The notes beneath the pieces are model-generated. The model made no database searches, had not been told where the DNA came from, and saw only the letters and a list, made by a program, of their open reading frames with translations. Shown here piece by piece: positions 1 through 5,862 of a stretch of DNA of 28,449 nt. The stretch's first letter is position 1. Each line of letters starts with the position of its first letter. Source of the stretch: EX4484-217-1 sp964496035 (GTDB taxonomy: Archaea; Thermoproteota; Thermoprotei_A; EX4484-217-1); NCBI GenBank assembly GCA_964496035.1, contig CAZBXI010000014.1:1-28449 (forward strand). Reading direction: 5' to 3'. A program made the position numbers and the translations under genes.

Positions 1-2
1 TG

Positions 3-182
3 TATGCTCATGGCCCTTCTGGTATATTTGCTCAGTTTGCAGCGTTTATTTATGCTCCAGTATTGTTGCCTGTAATTGTTTTTGCCTATTTAGCTTATAG
101 GATAGGTAATAAGGTTTTAGTTATAGTGTTAGCGTTGACGTCTGTGATCTTGGGTTATCTTTTAGGATTTCTAGTATTTTAG
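3..182 (+). CDS. C-terminal end of an unrecognised membrane protein (partial)
   Basis: The frame is open from the left edge to a TAG at 180-182, giving the last 59 residues of a protein whose start lies outside the window. Two strongly hydrophobic stretches are visible, roughly residues 8-31 (ending VFAYLAY) and 38-59 (VLVIVLALTSVILGYLLGFL), separated by the short basic turn RIGNK. This looks like two C-terminal transmembrane helices. No family motif is recognisable, so no function is assigned. Its end overlaps the end of the convergent vapC remnant by 12 bases. That it is a real gene rests on the uninterrupted frame and the membrane-protein-like composition. Confidence 0.55.
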   Translation, partial: YAHGPSGIFAQFAAFIYAPVLLPVIVFAYLAYRIGNKVLVIVLALTSVILGYLLGFLVF

Positions 183-583
183 CACGGATATCCCTCTTAC
201 CCTGCTTAAATATGCAATATTGCCTGTTGCTACGCTGTAACCTTTTTCTTTAGCTATTATCCCTATTAGTAAGTCTCTAATATCGGTAGGTAAGCCTATT
301 TTTTCAAGGTATGCTATTTCTTCACCAGCTACTTTAGCCTCGTGAACTGTCATGGTTAAGATGGTTAATTTGTCTAAGAGTTTATCTACTGTAAGTATTC
401 TTCTAGAACCTCCGAACTTATATGCTCCCTAGTAGAGTTCGAAGGCATTAATTACTGTAGTTGCAAACGATATGCCTTTGTTTTTAAGGTTTCTTATGGG
501 CTTTACTGCTTTGTCTTTTCCTCTTAAGAAATCTATTAAATTAAAACGTCAGTGTCTAAAACTACTTTCCTTGTTTCTTCCAT
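171..583 (-). pseudogene. VapC-type PIN-domain toxin, broken
   Basis: Read from an ATG at 583-581, the frame begins MEETRKVVLDTDVL, the usual PIN-domain opening with the first catalytic Asp (DTDV). It then shifts frame near 538-542 and continues as a recognisable PIN core: IDFLRGKDKAVKPI, then TTVINAFELY with the second acidic residue. A TAG stops it at about 430. The rest is intact: VHEAKVAGEEIAYLEKIG, LPTDIRDLLIG with the third acidic residue, then ATGNIAYLSRVRGISVL. A working copy would be an Mg-dependent ribonuclease toxin paired with a VapB antitoxin. One frameshift plus one in-frame stop argue that it is dead, although a sequencing error could explain either one alone. Only the last 60 codons remain open after the stop. 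Confidence 0.75.
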
Positions 584-726
584 ACTTTCCAAAACCTCCT
601 AGTTCCTTCTAAAAATCTCTCAACTTCTTCATCGCTTAGACTAGACCATGCTCCTACTAATTCCATGATATCTCTGCGGTTTCTTACAAGTCTTAAATTG
701 TAAAAACATTTGTTTAGGGTTAAACG
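562..726 (-). pseudogene. VapB-type antitoxin remnant
   Basis: Directly upstream of the vapC remnant, and overlapping it by about 20 bases, is a frame encoding LVRNRRDIMELVGAWSSLSD, EEVERFLEGTRRFWKVW and KKQGK before a TAG at 564-562. The acidic helix followed by a Trp/Arg-rich tail (EEVE..L...RR.W..W) is typical of the toxin-binding C-terminal part of archaeal VapB proteins. No in-frame start precedes a DNA-binding N-terminal domain: the frame is closed by TAA at 729-727 and the only ATG is internal at 666-664. The antitoxin therefore appears truncated at its 5' end, in keeping with decay of the whole module. The identification rests on layout and C-terminal pattern only. Confidence 0.5.
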
Positions 727-794
727 TTAAAGGGGATTATATGAACGGTTATAAGTTAGGTTCGAAATAAAGAATAAGTAAGGTGTAATAGGCT

Positions 795-3700
795 ATGAGT
801 GCCGAGAAGAAATTACGGCAACCCATAGTAGTAGTCCTTGGACATATAGATCATGGAAAGTGCTTACATCCTGACGAATATGTGTTTCTGGGTAATGGGA
901 AATTTGTTAAGATAAGTGAACTATTTGAAGCTAGAAAAGAGTTAATCAAGGTAGATGGAGATTACGAGAAGGAGAAAAGAAGTGTTCTAGTTTATACATG
1001 TGAAGATGATTTACGCATTAATGTTAAATCAACGTCCTATGTGTGGAGAGTTAAGTATAATGGTCTCCTATATGAAATTGAACTAGCAGATGGCAGTACT
1101 GTTAGAGTGACACCTGAGCACCCATTTCTAACTATTAATGGGTGGAAGAAAGCAGAAAATCTAAGCCCCGATGATTATGTGGCTGTGCCAAGGAAAATCC
1201 CCTTTAAGGCTACATATGAAGAAGTGTGTAAATACGTTATTAAGAAACTGCTAAGTATTCCGGAAACTCTATTTAAACTCAAAGATGACATCATTAACTG
1301 CGTTAGAAGAAAAATTACGTTAAATAGGTTCAACTACTATAGATTCTATAAGAATAAGCTAAGAAGCGAAGACCTCATTTTAATGGTAAGTAAACTTAAC
1401 ATAGATTACTACAAGTTATATGAGCTTGTTGAGTTTATAACGTTCTCTGATAGGAGGAGAAGAGCAGGACATGCTAGTAAGTGGGTGAAACTACCTAAGT
1501 CTAAGGAAAGCTGGGAAGAAATATTCTATGTTGCAGGCTTAATGTTTGGAGACGGCTCTTCAAACTTTGATAGATTAACTAGTAGTTCTGAAACACTCAT
1601 AAAAGAATTTGAAAAAGGGCTAGCTGAGCTTGGAGCATCAATACGCATCATAGGTTCTAAGAAGCAAAATGTTTTGGAAGCCAGAGTTGTAGGCGGTTTA
1701 GCTGTTAAAAGGTTCTTCAAGTATATCTTTGATTTTCCCAATAGAGGAAAAGCAAGAAATCTAAGGCTACCTGAAATCGTTCAAATAGCTCCTCTACGTT
1801 TCACCTCAGCATTCATTAGAGGGTATTTTGACGCCGATGCCTCTGTTAATGTAAAACAGAACCGTATCGAGGTTTCATCTGCTTCACCAATGTTCTTAAA
1901 GCAGATGAAATGGTTGCTTCTTAGATTCGGAATTACATCCCAGTATCGTGAAAAAATAATTAAGAATACTACTTACGGTGTACTTTACATTAAGGGTAGG
2001 AGAAATCTGGAAAGATATTTAGCACACATAGGGTTTGTAGAGAGAACTAAGCTAGAGAAACTTAAGAAAATTATTAACAAGTCTAAGCGTGATGACATTA
2101 TTGTTGAAAAAATACCCTTAAGCGGAGACTACATTAAGAGAATTAGGTTAATTCATGCTGTAACATTGTCGGAGCTTGGAATACCCTACTTTACAGTTTA
2201 CGAGAAGAACATGGAAAGAATGACTTGTTCAACATGGGTTAGATTTGTTCACAGGCTTAAGGAACTCACTAGTGAGACTGACTTTAACAAGAGGTTAGAG
2301 AAGAAAATACTTGTGCTTGAAGGAGTAAAGAACGATAGAAACCTAGTTTTGGCATTTATGTCTGATGGACTAATGAGCTCGAATAGGAAACTTACGCCGC
2401 TAGGTAAAGAAATGCTATTAGCTTGGAAAAGGAGAAGTTTTGAGAAAATAAAGCTACCGACATTTGACTATGTGACTTTCGTAAAAATAAAGAATATAAG
2501 GAAAATACAGTATACCGGGTACTTATATGATTTAAGCGTAGATAGTACAGAGAACTTCATAGCCAATGGAGTAATAGTCCATAATACGACGCTCCTTGAC
2601 CACATTAGGGGTACTACTGTTGCTAAGAAGGAGCCTGGCGAAATTACTCAGCATGTTGGTGCTAGTGTTGTTCCAACATACGTTATTGAGAAGATTTGTG
2701 AGCCTTTGAGAAAGATGTTTCCTATAAAGCTTAAGATTCCTGGTTTGCTTTTTATAGATACTCCAGGTCATGAACTATTTTCAAACCTTAGAAAGAGAGG
2801 TGGTAGCGTTGCTGATTTTGCAATTCTTGTTGTTGATGTTATGGAGGGGTTTAAAGATCAAACTTTTGAAAGCATAGAGATTCTTAAGGAGCGCAAAGTT
2901 CCATTCCTAATAGCTGCCAATAAAATCGACAAAATACCCGGATGGAAACCTTATCCTGATACTCCATTCCTGATTAGCTTTAGGAAGCAGGATGAAAAGG
3001 TTAGAAGTAGGCTTGAAGAACTAATATACAACATTATTGGTGAAATGTACAAGTTAGGGTTTAGAGCTGATAGATTCGATAGAATAAGAGACTTTACTAG
3101 AACGGTAACTATCGTTCCTGTATCTGCGAAAACAGGTGAGGGAATACCTGAGCTTTTAGCTGTTCTTGCCGGTCTAGCACAGCAGTTTATGACTAAAAGG
3201 CTAATGTATGCTGAAGGACCTGCTAAAGGTGTTGTACTTGAAGTTAAGGAGGAAGTTGGGTTAGGAACTACAATAGACGTCATCATTTATGATGGTATTT
3301 TAAAGAAGGGAGACTGGATCGTTGTAGGAGGCTTAGAAAAACCCATAGTAACTAAGATAAGAGCACTACTTATGCCGAAACCTTTGCAGGAAATAAGAGC
3401 TCCTGAAGAAAAGTTTATGCAGGTAAACCATGTTGTTGCAGCTGCGGGTGTTAAAATAGCTGCTCCAAATCTTGACGGTGCTCTTGCCGGTTCACCTATT
3501 TTCGTTATTGAAGATATGTCTAAGGTTAAGGAGTATGTTCGTAAAGTTCAGGAGGAAATAGCTAGTATAAGGGTTATGAAAAACATTGTAGGTGTTGTTG
3601 TTAAAGCAGACACTTTAGGCACATTAGAGGCCTTGATAACAGCTTTAAAAAGGAAGAATATCCCAGTTAGATTAGCTGATGTGGGGCCTGTTTGTAGAAG

Positions 3701-4325
3701 AGATATTATTGAAGCTTCAACATCTCTGAAGAAGAATAAATTCTACGGTGTTGTACTAGCTTTTAATGTTAAAGTCCTTCCAGGGGTAGAGGAAGAGGCA
3801 AGTAGGGAAGGTGTTAGGATATTTAGTGATAACGTTATTTATAGACTTCTAGAAGCTTATGAAGAATGGCTTGCTAAGGAAAGGGAAAGAGAGAAGTTAA
3901 GAGAACTACTTAAGCTTATTAGACCTGCTAAAATAAGGATAATCCCGGGCTGTATTTTTAGAAGAAGTGCTCCAGCCATTGTAGGTGTAGAAGTTTTAGG
4001 TGGGAAAATTAAACCAGGATACCCCCTAATAAGAGCTGATGGTAAACGTATTGGGGAAATAATGCAAATTCAGGATAGGGGTAAACCTATAGGTGAAGCT
4101 AAAGTAGGTCAAGCAGTAGCCATATCTATAAGAGGCCATGTTCTTGTAGGTAGACATATTAATGAAGGAGACATACTATACACTGATTTACCGGAAAAAC
4201 ATATTGAAACATGGATTAAAAAGTTCAGAAATGAACTTAGCAATGATGAATTAATGGTTTTAAGAGAAATTGTTAAGGTTAAGAGGAAAGTAAACCCTGC
4301 CTTTGCTGCTACAGTTTTTCTCTAA
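795..4325 (+). CDS. infB: Translation initiation factor aIF5B (IF-2 homologue) carrying an intein
   Basis: This is the GTPase that promotes ribosomal subunit joining in archaeal initiation. The precursor has 1176 residues: 22 residues of N-extein ending GHIDHGK, a 575-residue intein (23-597), then C-extein resuming TTLLDHIRGT. After splicing the factor has 601 residues, the normal size for archaeal aIF5B. G-domain motifs are all present in the host: G1 GHIDHGK/TT (rebuilt by splicing), switch TQHVGAS, G3 DTPGHELF, G4 NKID and G5 SAK. Domain II, the Rossmann-like domain III and a C-terminal beta-barrel follow. An AAGGTG motif lies about 9 bases before the ATG. The stop overlaps that of ndk on the other strand (4322-4325). 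The gene is inverted relative to its usual L24e-ndk neighbours. Confidence 0.97.
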   Translation: MSAEKKLRQPIVVVLGHIDHGKCLHPDEYVFLGNGKFVKISELFEARKELIKVDGDYEKEKRSVLVYTCEDDLRINVKSTSYVWRVKYNGLLYEIELADGSTVRVTPEHPFLTINGWKKAENLSPDDYVAVPRKIPFKATYEEVCKYVIKKLLSIPETLFKLKDDIINCVRRKITLNRFNYYRFYKNKLRSEDLILMVSKLNIDYYKLYELVEFITFSDRRRRAGHASKWVKLPKSKESWEEIFYVAGLMFGDGSSNFDRLTSSSETLIKEFEKGLAELGASIRIIGSKKQNVLEARVVGGLAVKRFFKYIFDFPNRGKARNLRLPEIVQIAPLRFTSAFIRGYFDADASVNVKQNRIEVSSASPMFLKQMKWLLLRFGITSQYREKIIKNTTYGVLYIKGRRNLERYLAHIGFVERTKLEKLKKIINKSKRDDIIVEKIPLSGDYIKRIRLIHAVTLSELGIPYFTVYEKNMERMTCSTWVRFVHRLKELTSETDFNKRLEKKILVLEGVKNDRNLVLAFMSDGLMSSNRKLTPLGKEMLLAWKRRSFEKIKLPTFDYVTFVKIKNIRKIQYTGYLYDLSVDSTENFIANGVIVHNTTLLDHIRGTTVAKKEPGEITQHVGASVVPTYVIEKICEPLRKMFPIKLKIPGLLFIDTPGHELFSNLRKRGGSVADFAILVVDVMEGFKDQTFESIEILKERKVPFLIAANKIDKIPGWKPYPDTPFLISFRKQDEKVRSRLEELIYNIIGEMYKLGFRADRFDRIRDFTRTVTIVPVSAKTGEGIPELLAVLAGLAQQFMTKRLMYAEGPAKGVVLEVKEEVGLGTTIDVIIYDGILKKGDWIVVGGLEKPIVTKIRALLMPKPLQEIRAPEEKFMQVNHVVAAAGVKIAAPNLDGALAGSPIFVIEDMSKVKEYVRKVQEEIASIRVMKNIVGVVVKADTLGTLEALITALKRKNIPVRLADVGPVCRRDIIEASTSLKKNKFYGVVLAFNVKVLPGVEEEASREGVRIFSDNVIYRLLEAYEEWLAKEREREKLRELLKLIRPAKIRIIPGCIFRRSAPAIVGVEVLGGKIKPGYPLIRADGKRIGEIMQIQDRGKPIGEAKVGQAVAISIRGHVLVGRHINEGDILYTDLPEKHIETWIKKFRNELSNDELMVLREIVKVKRKVNPAFAATVFL
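861..2585 (+). mobile_element. Intein with LAGLIDADG homing endonuclease, in the P-loop of aIF5B
   Basis: The 575-residue insertion begins with Cys (CLHPDEYVFLGNGKFVKI, splicing block A) immediately after GHIDHGK and ends GVIVHN, followed by Thr as the +1 nucleophile. This fits a class 1 intein. Block B is GSTVRVTPEHPFLT (near precursor residue 100) and the C-terminal block F is YTGYLYDLSVDSTENFIANG. Between them sit two LAGLIDADG motifs, VAGLMFGDGSS (about 245-255) and FIRGYFDADAS (about 340-350), each keeping its acidic residue, so the endonuclease may still be active. Archaeal IF2 inteins are known at this same G1 position in Thermococcales and Methanocaldococcus. Until it is spliced out, the GTP-binding loop is split. 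Confidence 0.95.
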
Positions 4326-4744
4326 CATACAAAGTCTTCGTCTTTAAAAATTATTTTCATTTCCCTAATAGCTGTTTCTACGCTATCGGCAGCATGAATT
4401 ATGTTCTCTTGAACCGATAATGCAAAGTCTCCTCTAATAGTTCCTGGAGGAGCTTTTCTACCATCAGTTGGACCTATCATAGTTCTTACAACACTTACTG
4501 CTTCATCTCCTTCAAGAACCATTGCAACAACAGGTCCCGAGGTTACAAATTCTATTAGGTCTTTGAAGAAGTGTTTACCCTTATGTACAGCATATAGCTC
4601 CTCAGCTTTCTCCCTGCTTAGCTTAATCATTTTTAATGCCACTATTTTGAGACCCTTACTTTCAAATCTCCTTATAATTTCTCCTACAAGTCTTCTTCTC
4701 ACACCATCGGGTTTTATCATAACAAAAGTTCTTTGAACAACCAT
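4322..4744 (-). CDS. ndk: Nucleoside diphosphate kinase
   Basis: This cytosolic enzyme (140 residues) transfers the gamma-phosphate between nucleoside triphosphates and diphosphates through a phosphohistidine. The N-terminus QRTFVMIKPDGVRR carries the conserved KPDGV. The active-site His is residue 117 in NIIHAADSVETA, preceded by the expected TMIGPTDGRKAPPGTIRGDF nucleotide-binding region. An AGGTG Shine-Dalgarno motif lies 9 bases before the ATG. It follows rpl24e after 35 bases and is probably co-transcribed with it. Its TAG stop overlaps the TAA of infB, so the two genes converge with no spacer. Confidence 0.97.
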   Translation of the reverse strand: MVVQRTFVMIKPDGVRRRLVGEIIRRFESKGLKIVALKMIKLSREKAEELYAVHKGKHFFKDLIEFVTSGPVVAMVLEGDEAVSVVRTMIGPTDGRKAPPGTIRGDFALSVQENIIHAADSVETAIREMKIIFKDEDFVC

Positions 4745-4779
4745 CTTTAAAACACCTAAGCTGAGTTTTGCTTTATAAA

Positions 4780-4962
4780 CTATGTTTTAGCATACTTTAA
4801 TGTCCACTTATACTTTCTCGGGTTACGCTTAAGTTTCAACATGTTTTTCCAGCATTTGCTTGAGCAAAACCATAGTATTGAACCATCGTTTTTAACATAC
4901 ATTATACCTGTACCGGGTTCTATTTCTCTACCGCAGAATGAGCATGTTCTCACTTTAACCAT
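4780..4962 (-). CDS. rpl24e: Ribosomal protein L24e
   Basis: A zinc-ribbon protein of the large subunit, 60 residues, full length for archaeal L24e. The four zinc ligands are Cys7, Cys10, Cys33 and Cys37 (CSFC and CSSKC), followed by the basic KLKRNPRKYKWT tail that contacts rRNA. The ATG at 4962 has a GGTG motif about 8 bases upstream. It is divergent from rps28e, with the promoter region between them, and is followed by ndk on the same strand. Confidence 0.96.
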   Translation of the reverse strand: MVKVRTCSFCGREIEPGTGIMYVKNDGSILWFCSSKCWKNMLKLKRNPRKYKWTLKYAKT

Positions 4963-5017
4963 AGGCTTACACCGCTAAGGTTATGCAGCATGTTAGCTGA
5001 AAAATCTCGGTGGAAAC

Positions 5018-5028
5018 ATATTTAAAAC
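5018..5028 (+). promoter_or_regulatory. Probable TATA box for rps28e (possibly shared with rpl24e)
   Basis: The stretch ATATTTAAAAC, preceded by GGAAAC resembling a BRE element, lies about 50 bases before the GTG start of rps28e. That would give a transcript start near 5048 and a short leader containing the GAGGTG ribosome site. The TTTAAA core is palindromic and is the only clear TATA-like element in the 110-base divergent gap, so it could also direct TBP for rpl24e on the other strand. This is pattern recognition only. Confidence 0.5.
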
Positions 5029-5072
5029 TCTTTCTACCAATTCTCACTACAGACCATCTTGAGGTGATGTAT

Positions 5073-5312
5073 GTGAGCAGTAAACAGAAATCGTCCACGA
5101 TAATAGAGGAACTAGGTTACCCCGCTGAAGTCATACAGATCGTTGGTAGGACAGGGGTTACAGGTGAAGTTATCCAAGTTAGAGTAAGGATTTTGGAAGG
5201 AAGAGATAAGGGGAGAATTTTAACAAGAAACGTTAAAGGACCTGTAAGACTAGGTGACATTTTAATTTTGAGAGAAACTGAGAGAGAAGCTAGAAAGCTT
5301 TCAGGTAGGTAA
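5073..5312 (+). CDS. rps28e: Ribosomal protein S28e
   Basis: A small-subunit OB-fold protein near the mRNA exit site. The body IIEELGYPAEVIQIVGRTG, then EVIQVRVRILEGRDKGRI and LILRETEREARKL is almost canonical S28e. The frame is open from an ATG at 5010, but that start would overlap the promoter and add about 20 non-homologous residues. A GAGGTG Shine-Dalgarno at 5061-5066 abuts an in-frame ATG (5067) and sits 6 bases before an in-frame GTG (5073). The GTG start, giving MSSKQKSSTIIEEL and 79 residues, fits both spacing and family length. The gene is flipped relative to rpl7ae and rpl24e, between which it normally reads on the same strand. Confidence 0.93.
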   Translation: MSSKQKSSTIIEELGYPAEVIQIVGRTGVTGEVIQVRVRILEGRDKGRILTRNVKGPVRLGDILILRETEREARKLSGR

Positions 5313-5358
5313 AAAAGTAATTTTTGTCTTATTTGATAGCTTATGTTTTGTTTTGCAT
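5313..5358. terminator. Candidate bidirectional T-rich termination region
   Basis: The 46 bases between the convergent stops of rps28e and rpl7ae hold T-runs on both strands. ATTTTTGTC and GTTTTGTTTTG read downstream of rps28e, and ACTTTTTTACC reads downstream of rpl7ae. Archaeal intrinsic termination mainly needs such T-tracts. No strong hairpin is seen, and usage is inferred. Confidence 0.35.
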
Positions 5359-5745
5359 TTACTTAGCAGCTTTAGCCTTTATTTCTTTAACTTTCTCTAT
5401 TATTTCCTCTACTAAGTCTTTAGCTTCTCCAGGGTCAATTATACATGCACTTGCTGCTGCAACTTCTATTCCTGAAGCTTCTCCTAACCTCTTCTTGCTT
5501 GGAACATAGACGTAAGGTATTTTCTTTTCATCACATAGTAGTGGTAGATGGGCAACAATTTCGGGTGGATCAACGTCTTCAGCTATTAGTACTAGCTTAG
5601 CTAATCCTCTCTCAACAGCTTTAGTGGTTTCGTTTGTTCCTTTCTTTATTTTTCCTCCTGTTTCCCTGGCTTTCTTTATTGCTTCATAAGCTTTTTCAGC
5701 TAATTCAGAGGGCACTTCAAATCTTACATAGAATGGTTTAGACAT
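5359..5745 (-). CDS. rpl7ae: Ribosomal protein L7Ae (K-turn binding)
   Basis: L7Ae is a 50S protein and also the K-turn-binding core of box C/D and H/ACA RNPs and of archaeal RNase P. It includes the RNA-binding segment GGKIKKGTNETTKAVERG, then LAKLVLIAEDVDPPEIVAHL and the loop EASGIEVAAASACI, all typical. Two ATGs are possible. A GAGGAGG motif (5755-5761) touches the first (5754) but sits 9 bases before the second (5745), which is chosen and gives 128 residues beginning MSKPFYVRFEVP. The next gene downstream in the usual cluster, rps28e, is on the opposite strand here. It has its own promoter and a leader hairpin described separately. The partner H/ACA protein Cbf5 is encoded in the same window. 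Confidence 0.96.
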   Translation of the reverse strand: MSKPFYVRFEVPSELAEKAYEAIKKARETGGKIKKGTNETTKAVERGLAKLVLIAEDVDPPEIVAHLPLLCDEKKIPYVYVPSKKRLGEASGIEVAAASACIIDPGEAKDLVEEIIEKVKEIKAKAAK

Positions 5746-5761
5746 TTTACTCATCCTCCTC

Positions 5762-5789
5762 GTTTAATTCTCGTCGTTCATCATTAAAC
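5762..5789 (-). promoter_or_regulatory. Leader hairpin of rpl7ae with possible tandem G-A pairs
   Basis: On the coding strand GTTTAAT (5789-5783) can pair perfectly with ATTAAAC (5768-5762). The 14-base interior starts GATGA and ends GA. A 3-base bulge (GAT) followed by GA opposite GA next to a Watson-Crick stem is the layout of a K-turn or K-loop, which L7Ae binds. The stem ends one base before the GAGGAGG ribosome site. L7Ae regulating its own mRNA through a leader K-turn has been proposed for Sulfolobus. Applying it here is inference, because there is no proper second stem in the 7-base cap. Confidence 0.4.
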
Positions 5790-5807
5790 CATAAGTAAGA
5801 AATGGGG

Positions 5808-5816
5808 TATATAAAC
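5808..5816 (-). promoter_or_regulatory. Probable TATA box for rpl7ae
   Basis: Read on the minus strand the sequence is GTTTATATA, about 22-27 bases ahead of the expected transcript start at the foot of the leader hairpin and about 65 bases before the chosen ATG. This is a good match to the archaeal TATA element. The region up to the gltX stop at 5863 shows nothing else recognisable. Confidence 0.5.
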
Positions 5817-5862
5817 CTGTGTTGAATAGCGTTATATAGTCTAATAACTTCCTGAAACTAAG

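Noticed and set aside
5010..5072. N-terminal extension of rps28e from an ATG at 5010
   Set aside because: The extra residues do not resemble S28e, the region holds the TATA element and the ribosome-binding site, and the GTG at 5073 has proper spacing.
5776..5783. ATGATGA in the rpl7ae leader as box C of a C/D guide RNA
   Set aside because: No CTGA box D or flanking terminal stem with a guide-sized spacing was found. The nearest CTGA is deep inside the coding region. The hairpin reading fits better.
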